Below, piece after piece: positions 1 through 10,507 of a stretch of DNA of 64,000 bases (position 1 is the stretch's first letter; each line of letters opens with the position of its first letter). The translations under genes were made by a program, and so were the position numbers. Origin of the DNA: DASQWC01 sp035640475 (GTDB lineage Bacteria; Actinomycetota; JAICYB01); contig DASQWC010000023.1 of NCBI GenBank assembly GCA_035640475.1, positions 1-64,000 of the forward strand. The letters are read 5' to 3'. Under the pieces are notes generated by a model. The model was not told where the DNA came from. It saw nothing but the letters and a program-made list of their open reading frames with translations, and searched no databases.

Positions 1-2
1 AC

Positions 3-1370
3 TTCGCGATCCCGTGCACGGGACGCGTGCTGCACACGCTCAATCTGCGGCTGTCACCTGAGGACTTGACCTACATCATCGGCCACGCCGAAGACCGAGT
101 GATCCTCGCCGACCCGGATCTTCTCCCGATCCTCGAGAAGATCGGCGAGGACGGCCTCGCCGGAGTGAAGCAGATCGTTGTGCTCGCCGACGAGGTACCG
201 TCGACGGCGCTTCCCAACCTCGTGGCCTACGAAGACCTCATCGCCGACGAGCCGACGACGTACGAGCGCAAAGACATCCCGGAGGACACGCCGCTCGGCA
301 TCTGCTACACGTCCGGCACGACCGGACGGCCCAAGGGCGCCGTCTACACACACCGCTCGAACTACCTGCACACGATCATGGCGAGCTCGGGCGCCGGCCT
401 GTCGATCGGTCCGATGGACTGCACGCTGCCGATCGTTCCGATGTTTCACGCCAACGCGTGGGGCATTCCCTTCGCTGCAACCGCCGTGGGAGCCAAGCAA
501 GTCTTTGCCGGCGCGCACCTGGACCCAAAGACCGTAGTGGATCTGCTCATCAATGAGGAAGTCACGGTCACGGCGGGCGTTCCGACGGTATGGATGATGG
601 TTGCCGAGGAGCTTTCGAAGCGCGGTACGCGGCCTCCCGCACTGCGCCACCTCGTCTGCGGGGGCAGCCAGCCGTCCCGCGCGCTGATGGAGAAGTACAT
701 CAACGAGCTCGGCATCCCGTTCGTGCAGGCCTGGGGCATGACCGAGACCTCACCACTCGCGTCGATCGCCTGGCCCAAGCACAGCATGCGCGACGCGTCC
801 GCGGACGACCTCATGGCCGATGTGCGTACGCGAGCCGGGCTTCCGGTGCCGGGAGTCGAGATCGCCATTCGGGAGGAGAACGGCAACGACGTTGCGTGGG
901 ACGGCTCGTCGCTCGGCAACCTGCTCGTCCGGGGGCCCTTCGTCGTCGACTCCTATCTCAAGGGCGACGGGGCCGAGCAGTTCACCGACGACGGGTGGTT
1001 TGCGACCGGCGACGTGGCGATCGGCGATGCCAACGGCTACTTCGTGATCGCCGACCGCACGAAGGACCTCATCAAGTCCGGCGGCGAATGGATCTCTTCG
1101 GTGGACATGGAGGGCGCGATCATGGCCATGCCGGACGTGGTGGAGGCCGCGGTCGTGGCGATCCCCGATCCGAAGTGGGACGAGCGCCCGCTGGCGTGCG
1201 TGGTCGTGCAAGAGGGCGCGACCGTATCGGTGGACGACGTGCGCAAGCACCTCGAGGCCAACGGCTGGGCGAAGTGGCAGCTGCCCGATCGCGTCGAGAT
1301 CATCGACGCCATTCCGAAGACCGGCGTGGGCAAGTTCGACAAGAAGGTGCTCAGAGGCAGATTCGGCTGA
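3..1370 (+). CDS. acyl-CoA ligase (AMP-forming), 5' end outside window
   Basis: Adenylates a fatty acid and transfers it to CoA. The reading frame is open from the first bases, so the N-terminus (roughly 85 residues by comparison with ~540-aa AlkK/FadD-like ligases) lies outside; the GTG at 27 is internal. Visible ANL-superfamily motifs in order are the P-loop YTSGTTGRPKG, the MTETSP adenine motif, the GWFATGD hinge aspartate region, DRTKDLIKSGGEWIS, and a C-terminal PKTGVGKFDKK carrying the catalytic lysine. All core residues look intact. Chain-length preference cannot be read from sequence, but the pattern fits medium/long-chain ligases better than acetyl-CoA synthetase. It stands alone; the next gene is convergent. 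Confidence 0.93.
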   Translation, partial: FAIPCTGRVLHTLNLRLSPEDLTYIIGHAEDRVILADPDLLPILEKIGEDGLAGVKQIVVLADEVPSTALPNLVAYEDLIADEPTTYERKDIPEDTPLGICYTSGTTGRPKGAVYTHRSNYLHTIMASSGAGLSIGPMDCTLPIVPMFHANAWGIPFAATAVGAKQVFAGAHLDPKTVVDLLINEEVTVTAGVPTVWMMVAEELSKRGTRPPALRHLVCGGSQPSRALMEKYINELGIPFVQAWGMTETSPLASIAWPKHSMRDASADDLMADVRTRAGLPVPGVEIAIREENGNDVAWDGSSLGNLLVRGPFVVDSYLKGDGAEQFTDDGWFATGDVAIGDANGYFVIADRTKDLIKSGGEWISSVDMEGAIMAMPDVVEAAVVAIPDPKWDERPLACVVVQEGATVSVDDVRKHLEANGWAKWQLPDRVEIIDAIPKTGVGKFDKKVLRGRFG

Positions 1371-1379
1371 GCCGTCCGG

Positions 1380-1637
1380 CTAGCTCCAGGCGTTGCGTAA
1401 GCCTCGTACGACCAACAGCAGCACGATTGCTCCGGCGGTTGCCGCCAGGACGCGGGCAACCTCCGAAACGCCGACGGCTCGAAAGATGAAGCCTCCGATC
1501 ACGGCGCCGGCCATCCCGACAACAACGTGCGTCATGCACCCCCGAAGACGGGTCGTCCCGCGAACGAGAATCGCGGCAATCCACCCGGATACCATCCCGA
1601 CCAGCAGGAATCGAATGAGCTCGACGTCGCCTCGCAA
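1380..1637 (-). CDS. GlsB/YeaQ/YmgE-family small membrane protein
   Basis: An 85-aa protein with about three hydrophobic helices rich in Gly (VGMVSGWIAAILVRG, VVVGMAGAVIGGFIF and a C-terminal AGAIVLLLVV). This is the typical size and Gly pattern of transglycosylase-associated/GlsB stress membrane proteins, whose biochemical role is unknown. The only usable start in this frame is a TTG at 1637, only 12 bases from the divergent kinase start at 1650, so each gene's promoter must lie within the other's coding DNA or the transcripts have almost no leader. Confidence 0.72.
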   Translation of the reverse strand: MRGDVELIRFLLVGMVSGWIAAILVRGTTRLRGCMTHVVVGMAGAVIGGFIFRAVGVSEVARVLAATAGAIVLLLVVRGLRNAWS

Positions 1638-1649
1638 GGTTCACCAAGG

Positions 1650-2333
1650 ATGCCCGAAGAGCTGGAGCTGATCGCACAAGGTCGCGCGGCCGACGTGTTC
1701 GCGTACGGCGACGGGCGCGTGCTCCGCCGCTACCGCACCGAGCACGACGTCTCCTATGAGGCCGACGTCATGCGCTACGTCCACGAACACGGATACCCGG
1801 TGCCGACGGTCATCGCGGCCAACGGCCGCGACATGGTCATGGAACGCCTCTCGGGTACCCCCATGCTCGAAGACTTCTCGAAGCACCCCTGGCGCCTGTA
1901 CCGGCATGCGCGCACGCTGGCCGATCTCCACAAGCAGCTGCACGCGATCCCGCCGCCGCCGTGGCTCAAGCCCAAGCTCGGCGGCGGCACGGCGATCGTC
2001 CATCTCGACCTGCACCCGCTCAACGTGATGGTCACGGACAAGGGGCCCGTCGTCATCGATTGGTCCAACGCCGGGCTGGGCCCCCCGGACGCCGAGACAG
2101 CCGATCTTTGGCTCCTCATGTCCAATGCGGACATCCCGGGCAGCGGTGTGGTGCACAGGCTCATTCGATGGGGACGCGGGCTCTTTCTGCGCGCGTTCAT
2201 GAAGCACGTCGACAAAACGGCTGTGCGAAAACACCTGCGGCTCGCGGCCGCGGCCCGCATGAAGGACCGCAACATGACCGAAGCCGAGATTGCTCGGATG
2301 CGCGCCTTCGTCGAACGCTGGGCTCTCGACTAG
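1650..2333 (+). CDS. small APH/choline-kinase-like phosphotransferase
   Basis: A 227-aa protein-kinase-fold phosphotransferase. The catalytic-loop motif HLDLHPLN (Brenner-type HxDxxxxN) is followed by VVIDWSNAG, the metal-binding DFG-equivalent. The N-lobe is short (roughly 90 residues, with the glycine-rich turn AQGRAADVF), so this is a compact member of the family. Substrate is unknown. The start was placed at ATG 1650, where AAGGA abuts the codon and the protein sequence becomes kinase-like; an upstream in-frame extension to 1527 is antisense to the GlsB-like gene and looks non-coding. Its stop directly abuts the stop of the convergent metallo-hydrolase. Confidence 0.8.
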   Translation: MPEELELIAQGRAADVFAYGDGRVLRRYRTEHDVSYEADVMRYVHEHGYPVPTVIAANGRDMVMERLSGTPMLEDFSKHPWRLYRHARTLADLHKQLHAIPPPPWLKPKLGGGTAIVHLDLHPLNVMVTDKGPVVIDWSNAGLGPPDAETADLWLLMSNADIPGSGVVHRLIRWGRGLFLRAFMKHVDKTAVRKHLRLAAAARMKDRNMTEAEIARMRAFVERWALD

Positions 2334-3197
2334 CTACGTCGGCGGCAGGTCGATCTCCATACCCTCGCGCGCGAGGACCGGAGAGTCATTACCGCCGCCC
2401 CACAGCTCTTTCGCCCGCCCCAGGTGAGCCTCGAGCTCCTCGTCGGAGTGCGCCGGATCGTGATGGAACATCACGAGATTTCGGACCTTCATGATGTGGG
2501 CGAACGAGATCGTGTGAGCGATGCTCGAATGCCCCCAGGCGCGGTGTGTCGGGTATTCCTCCTCCGTGTACTGCGAGTCGTGGAACAGCACATCCACGCC
2601 GTGGGCGATCGGGAACCCGGACACCCACTCCGGTTCGTCCTTCTCGAGGTCGACGCCGAGCGCGGGCTCGTGGTCGGGAATGTACCCGAACGACCGGCCG
2701 TTCTCCTCGAACCGATACCCGACTGTCGACCCGCGATGCGTCACCCCCTGGACGTAGACGCGGGCGCTCCCGATCGTGAACTCCTCGTCCGGGACGTCGT
2801 GATAGATCGGCCGGCACGGCACATCGGCAAGGTGCACCGGGAACAACGGAGGCGACATCAGGGTCGCGAGCCTGTCCTGCAGTGAGCGCAACGGAGACGG
2901 CGGGCCCCACACGTGCAGCTCGACGTCCGGGTTCCAGATCGCGGAGAAGAACCCGATCCCTTCGACGTGGTCGAGATGCAGGTGGCTGAGGAACAGATTG
3001 ATCTTCTTGACCGACTTGGCCTCTTCGGTTTGGGCGAGATGGAGGCCGAGCTCGCGGATGCCGGTGCCGGCGTCGAGGATCACGAGCGTGCCGTCGTCCA
3101 GACGTACTTCAACGCTCGACGTGTTGCCGCCGTAGCGAACGGTGTTCGGACCCGGAGCGGCAAGTGAACCCCGGCAGCCCCAGATCCGGATCTTCAT
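2334..3197 (-). CDS. MBL-fold metallo-hydrolase
   Basis: A 287-aa metallo-beta-lactamase-fold hydrolase with an N-terminal strand typical of the PhnP/RNase Z-like branch, the metal motif SHLHLDH near residue 90, a later HDS, and a C-terminal FHHDPAHSD. These residues suggest a two-metal phosphodiesterase or phosphotriesterase-type site. The substrate is not identifiable. Its ATG overlaps the stop of the upstream PAS-domain gene (TGATG), so the two are very likely translationally coupled and functionally linked. Confidence 0.85.
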   Translation of the reverse strand: MKIRIWGCRGSLAAPGPNTVRYGGNTSSVEVRLDDGTLVILDAGTGIRELGLHLAQTEEAKSVKKINLFLSHLHLDHVEGIGFFSAIWNPDVELHVWGPPSPLRSLQDRLATLMSPPLFPVHLADVPCRPIYHDVPDEEFTIGSARVYVQGVTHRGSTVGYRFEENGRSFGYIPDHEPALGVDLEKDEPEWVSGFPIAHGVDVLFHDSQYTEEEYPTHRAWGHSSIAHTISFAHIMKVRNLVMFHHDPAHSDEELEAHLGRAKELWGGGNDSPVLAREGMEIDLPPT

Positions 3198-3622
3198 CAG
3201 GCGGTCTCCCGGAGCTCCCAGAACACGCTGACGGCGCCGACGAACTCATCACCGCGGGTGAACAGCGGATAGGCAGTGCCCTCGATCGTGCGCTTCACGC
3301 CGTCCATACCTATAAAACGCATGACCTTGTGCGAAGGGCGCTTCTCACGCAGTGCCACGGCCGACGGCAGGTCCGAGGAGTCGATCGGATTGCCGTCGAG
3401 GTCCTCGGGCTGGAACTGCGGCAGCTCGTCTTGGTGCAAAGCACTGATTTCCTGGTACCGGCGTCCGACGATCTCTTCGGCCGGCTCGTTCAAATACACG
3501 AGGACGCCGTTCTCATCCCAGATCCACATGGGCGTCGTGAGATTGACGGCGAGCTCCCGCGCCAGGATCAGGGCAACACTTCGCTGCCGGACCTCCCCCA
3601 TTGCCGAGCGAGCGTAACCCAC
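3197..3622 (-). CDS. single PAS-domain sensor protein
   Basis: A 141-aa protein made almost entirely of one PAS fold: TPMWIWDENGVLVYLNEPAE, a central helix region, and the C-terminal strands GVKRTIEGTAYPLF and GAVSVFWEL. It has no output domain, so any signal must pass to a partner; the coupled MBL-fold hydrolase is the obvious candidate. GTG at 3622 gives the longest form; an ATG at 3601 would remove seven residues without touching the PAS core. Confidence 0.8.
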   Translation of the reverse strand: MGYARSAMGEVRQRSVALILARELAVNLTTPMWIWDENGVLVYLNEPAEEIVGRRYQEISALHQDELPQFQPEDLDGNPIDSSDLPSAVALREKRPSHKVMRFIGMDGVKRTIEGTAYPLFTRGDEFVGAVSVFWELRETA

Positions 3623-3670
3623 AGCGCTTACGGGAACGAACTTCGTTACACAGAAAACGTGTGAAGCACT

Positions 3671-4339
3671 TCACACCCCCGCAGTTTTGAGGGCGTCGGG
3701 CGTAAGGCTGGAGGGCGATGCTTCCGGAGCCAGCCGAACCGCCTCACCGAGGCCGATCTGGATGTAGAAGAGGTCGTTCGCAGGCCGGTCGAGCTTCCGC
3801 AGGAGGAGGGCGCGGAGCGGCTCGAGGTGAGAAACCGCCACGATGAGGCCGTCCGCATGCGTCGAGACGGCGTCCCGCTCCCACGCCTCGACGCGGTCGG
3901 CGAGCTCGGCCAGCGACTCGCCCGAGGTCACGCTGCCCGGATCGTTCACATAGGCGTGCCACGCTTCCGGACCGTTGGTTCGGAGCTCCTCCCACGTCAT
4001 TCCGGCGAACTGCGCCCAGTGCCGCCACTCGTGAAGGCGCTCGTCCGGGACGACCTCGGCACCGGTTGCCGCGGCGATGAACGCAGCTGTTTCCATCGCG
4101 CGGTCGAGCGGCGACGCGTACAGCGCGGCGATCCCGGCCCCCGCGAGAGCCTCACCGACGGCGCGCGCTTGACTGCGTCCGAGCTCGGACAGCCCGAACC
4201 CGGGCAGGCCGGAATAGATGACGCCGTCCGGGTTGTGCACCTCGCCATGACGGATTCCGATGACCGTTCGAGGGGGCGCCCCCGGCGCATCCTGTCGTCC
4301 CACGAACGGCAGCGTATCTGGTACACACGGTTGCGCCAT
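3671..4339 (-). CDS. histidine phosphatase superfamily (phosphoglycerate-mutase-like)
   Basis: A branch-1 histidine phosphatase of up to 222 aa. The phosphohistidine motif is IRHGEVHNPDG, followed by GLSELGRSQA; the second catalytic region is YASPLDRAMETA and the second histidine is in VAVSHLEPLRA. Substrate unknown. The ATG at 4339 shares bases with the divergent cyclophilin start (one CATG serves both). A GTG at 4303 would give a 12-residue shorter protein starting closer to the RHG motif and would leave a 34-base gap; sequence alone does not decide between them. Confidence 0.86.
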   Translation of the reverse strand: MAQPCVPDTLPFVGRQDAPGAPPRTVIGIRHGEVHNPDGVIYSGLPGFGLSELGRSQARAVGEALAGAGIAALYASPLDRAMETAAFIAAATGAEVVPDERLHEWRHWAQFAGMTWEELRTNGPEAWHAYVNDPGSVTSGESLAELADRVEAWERDAVSTHADGLIVAVSHLEPLRALLLRKLDRPANDLFYIQIGLGEAVRLAPEASPSSLTPDALKTAGV

Positions 4340-5150
4340 GTCGACCGGCCGCTCGCAGAAGCGAGCTCGAAAGAAAGAGGCTCGCGACGCGCGCCGCGAA
4401 GCAATACAGCAGTACAGGAAGCGGCGACGGCGTCAACGGCTCGTCCTGCTCGCGTCGTCGCTCGCCCTCATCGCGGCCGGCGTGATCATCGTGCTGCTCG
4501 TCCAGAACCCGCAGGAGGCGAAACCGGAAGCGTCGCCGTCGGACGACGCTTCCGCTCAGAAGGCACCGACGCCGGAGCCCGTCGCGTGCGGCGCGGACCT
4601 GCCGAGCGCCGCCGGCACCGAGAAGCTCAGCTACGGCCGAGCGGAGGACCAGACGCTCGACAAGGACAAGCGCAACGTCCTCACGCTCGAGACGTCATGC
4701 GGTGACATCCAGATCGAGCTCGACGTCGAGAACTCACCATCCACGGCGAACTCGGTCGCGTACCTCGCGCGTCAGAAGTTCTACGACGGACTCGTGTTCC
4801 ATCGTGTCGTTCCGGGCTTCGTGATTCAGGGCGGCGATCCGAAAGGTGACGGGAGTGGCGGCGCCGGGTACAGCATCGTCGAGCCGCCGCCGAAGGGATT
4901 CAAGTACGAAGAAGGCGTCGTTGCGATGGCGAAGGCGGGCACAGATCCACCAGGGAGCTCCAGCTCGCAGTTGTTCATCGTCACGGAGTTTGGCCCGGAC
5001 GCGCGGGCACTTGCGGCCGAGTACGCGGTGCTCGGCAAGGTCATCGAAGGCATGGATGTGGTCGAGAAGATCGAGAAGCTCGGCCGCCCGGGCCAGGACG
5101 CCCCGATGGAATACGCGTACATCGAGCGCGCGACCGTTACGGAGGACTAA
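4338..5150 (+). CDS. membrane-anchored cyclophilin-type peptidyl-prolyl isomerase
   Basis: A 270-aa protein: Lys/Arg-rich cytosolic N-terminus (~30 residues), one membrane helix (VLLASSLALIAAGVIIVLLV), an acidic/Ala/Pro linker, then a complete cyclophilin domain. Diagnostic motifs are FYDGLVFHRVVPGFVIQGGD (catalytic Arg in FHRV) and SSSSQLFIV. It should act outside the membrane on exported proteins. The start was set at ATG 4338 because upstream in-frame sequence is antisense to the phosphatase and lacks family similarity. A TATCTG hexamer at 4314-4319 could serve as a -10 box giving a very short leader. An alpha/beta hydrolase follows after 5 bases. Confidence 0.9.
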   Translation: MSTGRSQKRARKKEARDARREAIQQYRKRRRRQRLVLLASSLALIAAGVIIVLLVQNPQEAKPEASPSDDASAQKAPTPEPVACGADLPSAAGTEKLSYGRAEDQTLDKDKRNVLTLETSCGDIQIELDVENSPSTANSVAYLARQKFYDGLVFHRVVPGFVIQGGDPKGDGSGGAGYSIVEPPPKGFKYEEGVVAMAKAGTDPPGSSSSQLFIVTEFGPDARALAAEYAVLGKVIEGMDVVEKIEKLGRPGQDAPMEYAYIERATVTED

Positions 5151-5155
5151 GCAGG

Positions 5156-6010
5156 ATGGAGCGGAGCGACTCCTCCCTGACCGGCACGTTTGCGCAGTCC
5201 GACGGCGTGCGCATTCGCATCCATCACCTCGGCGGAACCGGTCCGCCGCTCGTCTGTGTGCACGCCACCGGGTTCCACGGGCGCGTGTGGGAGCCGTACA
5301 CGCGTCTGCGCGAGCGCTTCACCGTGATCGCGCTCGACCAGCGCGGCCACGGCGACTCCGACAAACCCGAGTCGGGCTATGAGTGGACGAAGTTCGGGGA
5401 CGACGTGCTTGCCGTCGTCGACCACCTCGGCCTGGACGCGCCGGCCGGAATCGGACATTCGGCGGGAGCGACGGCGCTCATCCTTGCCGAGTCGAAGCGC
5501 CCGGGAACCTTTTCCCGTCTTGCGCTGCTGGATCCGACGCTGCTGCCGCCCGAGTTCCGGCAGTTCGCGTCGTCGGGCATGAACCCGATGTCGGATCGAG
5601 CGCGGCGGCGGCGCTCGATCTGGGACTCGCCGGAGGAGATGATCGAGCGTCTCCGCGATGGGACGCCGCTGGCGGGATGGCAGCACGAGTTCCTTCGCGC
5701 CTATGCGATCTACGGCCTCAAGCAGCGCACAGACGGAAGCTTCGAGCTCAAATGTCCGCCGGAGATCGAGGCGCTCGTGTATGCGGCCGGTCCCACCGAC
5801 GCCTGGGACCGCCTTGCCGATGTGCGCTGCCCCGCGCTGCTCGTCACCGGCGAGAACTCGCCGATGTGGAATCTCGAGCGTGGTGCACAGGCGGCCGGAT
5901 TGCTCGGCGACGGTCGAGCCGTCCAGATGCGCGGCGGTCACTTCTTCCCGATGGAGCATCCGCTCCAGACGACCGACCTCGTCGTCCCGTTCCTGAGCGG
6001 CGAGGCGTAA
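5156..6010 (+). CDS. alpha/beta-hydrolase fold protein
   Basis: A 284-aa alpha/beta hydrolase. The oxyanion-hole HATGFHGRVW, the strand ALDQRGHGDS and the nucleophile elbow GHSAGA are all present, and the catalytic histidine is probably in GGHFFPMEHP near the C-terminus. The sequence resembles haloperoxidase/lactonase-like hydrolases, but no specific ester or lactone can be named. It lies 5 bases after the cyclophilin and 5 bases before an SMP-30-type lactonase, so the three genes probably form one transcript. Confidence 0.86.
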   Translation: MERSDSSLTGTFAQSDGVRIRIHHLGGTGPPLVCVHATGFHGRVWEPYTRLRERFTVIALDQRGHGDSDKPESGYEWTKFGDDVLAVVDHLGLDAPAGIGHSAGATALILAESKRPGTFSRLALLDPTLLPPEFRQFASSGMNPMSDRARRRRSIWDSPEEMIERLRDGTPLAGWQHEFLRAYAIYGLKQRTDGSFELKCPPEIEALVYAAGPTDAWDRLADVRCPALLVTGENSPMWNLERGAQAAGLLGDGRAVQMRGGHFFPMEHPLQTTDLVVPFLSGEA

Positions 6011-6015
6011 CGGCG

Positions 6016-6864
6016 GTGCGCGAGCACGAAGCAGCGCCGCTCATCGAGGGTCTCGGCTTCCCCGAAGGGCCGCGCTGGCGCGACGGCCGCCTGTGGTTCT
6101 CCGACTTCCTGTCCAAGAAGGTGCACACGCTCGACCTGTCCGGACATTTCACGGAGGTCGTCGCCGTGCCCAACGTCCCGTCCGGACTGGGGTGGCTACC
6201 CGACGGCCGGTTGCTCATCGTGTCGATGGAGGATCGAAAGGTCATGCGGCTCGAGGGAGGAGGCGAGCTCGTCGTCCATGCCGATCTGTCCCCGTACGCG
6301 CGCTACCCGTGCAACGACATGGTCGTGGACGCCTTCGGCCGCGCCTACGTCGGCAACTTCGGCTTCGACTACGCGGGCGGCGAGCCCGCGCGCGCAACGA
6401 GCCTCATGCTCATTACGGCCGACGGCCGCGTGCACCGCGCTGCCGACGGACTCCTCTTCCCGAACGGAGCGGTGATCACGCCCGACGGCCGGACGCTGAT
6501 CATCGCCGAGACGTTCGCAGCGCGACTCACGGCTTTCGACATCCAGCCCGGCGGCGCACTCGCCAACCGGACCGTATTCGCCGACTTCCGTACGCGTCGC
6601 CGGGGACGGTTTCCCGACGGAATCTGTCTGGACGAGGAAGGCGCGGTCTGGGTCGCTTCCCCATCGACCAACGAATGTGTCCGGATCCTCGACGGTGGCG
6701 AGGTCACCGACCGCGTGTCGACGGGAGAGGAGAGCGCGCTCGCGTGCATGCTCGGGGGCCCGGACCGCAAGCTCCTGTTCATCTGCGTCGGCCGGCTCAA
6801 CCAGGAGCTTGCCGGAAAGATCCTCGTCGCCCAGGCAGACGTGCCGGGCTCCGGTCTGCCCTAG
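6016..6864 (+). CDS. SMP-30/gluconolactonase/LRE-like beta-propeller protein
   Basis: A 282-aa six-bladed propeller of the SMP-30/gluconolactonase type, a divalent-metal-dependent lactone or ester hydrolase. Typical signatures are LGFPEGPRWRDGRLWFSD at the N-terminus, RYPCNDMVVDAFGRAYVGN mid-protein, the blade motif FPNGAVITPDG, and FPDGICLDEEGAVW. The Glu of FPEGP, the Asn of PCND and the Asp of FPDGI match the usual metal ligands. GTG 6016 was chosen because the family N-terminus begins there; the upstream extension overlaps the hydrolase in another frame. Confidence 0.88.
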   Translation: MREHEAAPLIEGLGFPEGPRWRDGRLWFSDFLSKKVHTLDLSGHFTEVVAVPNVPSGLGWLPDGRLLIVSMEDRKVMRLEGGGELVVHADLSPYARYPCNDMVVDAFGRAYVGNFGFDYAGGEPARATSLMLITADGRVHRAADGLLFPNGAVITPDGRTLIIAETFAARLTAFDIQPGGALANRTVFADFRTRRRGRFPDGICLDEEGAVWVASPSTNECVRILDGGEVTDRVSTGEESALACMLGGPDRKLLFICVGRLNQELAGKILVAQADVPGSGLP

Positions 6865-6873
6865 CGCGCGCGT

Positions 6874-8463
<1,590 letters not shown>

Positions 8464-8482
8464 GCTTCGATGGTAGAGGGTT

Positions 8483-9427
8483 ATGGCCGCTTACGAACGG
8501 GGCTTGATACAGGTCGGCCCGACGACCTACGCGTTCCTCCAGCCGGACGGGAGCTGGGGCTGGTCGAACGCGGGTCTGGTCGTCGGCGACTCTGAAGCCG
8601 TCCTGATCGACACCTTCTTCGACCTCCCGAACACGACCGAGCTGCTGGCGGCCGTGCGATCCGCGACGGACCGGCCGATCGAAACGCTCGTCAACACGCA
8701 CCACAACGGAGACCATTGCTTCGGGAACCAGCTCGTCGAGGGAGCGACGATCGTCGGCCACCGCCGCTGTCGAGAAGAGCTCCTCAACGGGATCGCGCCG
8801 GCGCTGTTGGCCGCGGCTTCGGAGTCGGAAGCAGAGACGGGAGCTGCGGCATACCTCAAGCGCGCGTTCTCACCGTTCGACTTCTCCGGCATCGAGATCG
8901 TCCCGCCGACGGTCACGTTCGACGATCGGCTCTCGCTCTTCGTGGACGACAACGAGACCGAGATCCAGTACCACGGCCCGTGTCACACGCTTGGTGATGT
9001 CGCCGTGTGGGTTCCGCACGATCGCGTGCTGTTCGCCGGCGATCTCGGGTTCATCGGGTCGACGCCGCTGGTGTGGGAAGGGTCGCTCCTGAACTGGATC
9101 GCGACGATCGGCCGCCTGATCGATCTCGAGCCGCGTGTGATCGTCCCCGGACACGGACCGATCACGGACGCCGAGGGGCTCCGGGAGATGGAGAGCTACC
9201 TGCGTCTGGTCGTCTCCGAGGGCGGCAAGCTCAAGGACGCCGGGCTCTCGCCGCTGGATGCGGCTCGCGAGATCGACCTCGGCCCGTATGAGTCGTGGAA
9301 AGACCCGGAACGGCTCGTCCTGAACCTCATGCGGCTGTGGCTCGAGCTCGACGGCCAACCGGCCGAGACACGCATAGACGCGATCACCGCGTTCGACGCG
9401 ATGGCCGCCCTGCACGACGGCTCGTAA
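8483..9427 (+). CDS. MBL-fold metallo-hydrolase (glyoxalase II-like)
   Basis: A 314-aa metallo-beta-lactamase-fold hydrolase. The metal motif is [11 protein letters not shown], a variant of HxHxDH in which Asn replaces the second His (H-H-N-G-D-H), as in several subclass B3-like hydrolases. Further ligands are probably the His in GPCHTLGD, the Asp in FAGDLGF and the His in VPGHGP. No signal peptide is visible, so it is presumably cytoplasmic. The substrate may be a thioester, lactone or small ester. Divergent from the mutase with a 19-base gap. Confidence 0.85.
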   Translation: MAAYERGLIQVGPTTYAFLQPDGSWGWSNAGLVVGDSEAVLIDTFFDLPNTTELLAAVRSATDRPIETLVNTHHNGDHCFGNQLVEGATIVGHRRCREELLNGIAPALLAAASESEAETGAAAYLKRAFSPFDFSGIEIVPPTVTFDDRLSLFVDDNETEIQYHGPCHTLGDVAVWVPHDRVLFAGDLGFIGSTPLVWEGSLLNWIATIGRLIDLEPRVIVPGHGPITDAEGLREMESYLRLVVSEGGKLKDAGLSPLDAAREIDLGPYESWKDPERLVLNLMRLWLELDGQPAETRIDAITAFDAMAALHDGS

Positions 9428-9455
9428 GTTCGACGTCGCCGTCCCAAGACGCTGC

Positions 9456-9461
9456 TAGCGT
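9456..9461 (+). promoter_or_regulatory. candidate -10 box of a leaderless promoter
   Basis: TAGCGT fits the actinobacterial TAnnnT -10 pattern. Exactly 7 bases separate it from the GTG at 9469, so transcription would start on or next to the start codon. No Shine-Dalgarno is visible upstream of that GTG. No convincing -35 box was found. Confidence 0.45.
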
Positions 9462-9468
9462 CCGAGTC

Positions 9469-10506
9469 GTGGCCGTCACCGAGCGCCCGTCCACAGCGAC
9501 CGTCGTCCGGATCACGCTCACCGTCGCCGTCGTCTCGCTTCTCTTGTACGCGGTATTCATCGTCCGCCAAGTGGTCGTTCTCGTCATCGTCGCGATGTTC
9601 CTCGCGATCGGACTCGATCCGCTCGTCAAGGCACTCGGTCGTTTCCGCTTCTCGCGAGGGCAGGCGGTACTCGCCGTCTTCGTGGGAACCATCATCTTCA
9701 TCGGTGGATTCTTCGCCGCGGTCACGCCGCCACTCGTACGGCAGACGCAGCGGCTGGCCCGCGAGATCCCCCAATTCGCGAGCGAGCTCTCGACGCGCAG
9801 CGATCGCTTTCGGGAGCTCGACGAGCGGTACGACATCTCCAAGCGTCTGCGCGAGACGGTGAACGACCTGCCGTCGCTGGCGAGCAGATCCGCGGGCAGC
9901 GCGCTGGGCGTCGCACGATCGATCGGCCGGACGCTGTTCAATGTGCTGACCGTGATCATCCTCACGCTCTACTTCCTGGTCGATCTGCCGAAGCTCATGG
10001 CGGGCGCGGCGAAGCTCGTACCGAAGAGCCGGCGCAAGGATGCCGAAGGCCACGCGCAGATCGTGTTCGACAGAATCAGCGGATACATCGTCGGGAACCT
10101 TGCCGTTTCCGTGATCGCCGGCGTCGTCACGTTCATCGTTCTCACGGCGCTCCGCGTGCCGTACGCGCTTCCGCTGGCGATGTGGGTTGCCATCGCGGAC
10201 CTCATCCCGATGGTCGGTGCGACGCTCGGTGCGATCCCCGCCGTCACCGTCGCGTTCTTCGCGTCGTTGTGGTCGGGAATCGGAACGCTGATCTTCTACG
10301 CGATCTATCAGCAGATCGAGAACTATGTGATCACGCCGCGAGTCATGACCCGCGCCGTCGACATCTCAGCTGCGGCCGTGCTGCTGGCCGCCTTAGTAGG
10401 CGGGACGCTGCTCGGCTTCGTCGGAGCGCTGCTCGCAATTCCGATCGCCGCGTCGATCAAGGTACTCGTGCAGGAGATCTGGTTCCCGCGTCAGGAAGCC
10501 GTGTGA
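9469..10506 (+). CDS. AI-2E family (PerM-like) transporter
   Basis: A 345-aa polytopic membrane protein of the AI-2E/PerM exporter family. It has an N-terminal pair of helices (LLLYAVFIVRQVVVLVIVAM), a soluble amphipathic middle segment of about 120 residues, and a C-terminal helix cluster with family-typical ALPLAMWVAIADLIPMVGA and QQIENYVITPRVM. Members export small molecules or act in Na+/H+ exchange; the substrate is not predictable. The start is GTG 9469, just after a -10-like hexamer; the longer upstream frame runs through the preceding gene. Confidence 0.88.
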   Translation: MAVTERPSTATVVRITLTVAVVSLLLYAVFIVRQVVVLVIVAMFLAIGLDPLVKALGRFRFSRGQAVLAVFVGTIIFIGGFFAAVTPPLVRQTQRLAREIPQFASELSTRSDRFRELDERYDISKRLRETVNDLPSLASRSAGSALGVARSIGRTLFNVLTVIILTLYFLVDLPKLMAGAAKLVPKSRRKDAEGHAQIVFDRISGYIVGNLAVSVIAGVVTFIVLTALRVPYALPLAMWVAIADLIPMVGATLGAIPAVTVAFFASLWSGIGTLIFYAIYQQIENYVITPRVMTRAVDISAAAVLLAALVGGTLLGFVGALLAIPIAASIKVLVQEIWFPRQEAV

Positions 10507-10507
10507 G

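Noticed and set aside
1527..1649. N-terminal extension of the kinase at 1650
   Set aside because: It is antisense to the GlsB-like gene and has no kinase similarity.
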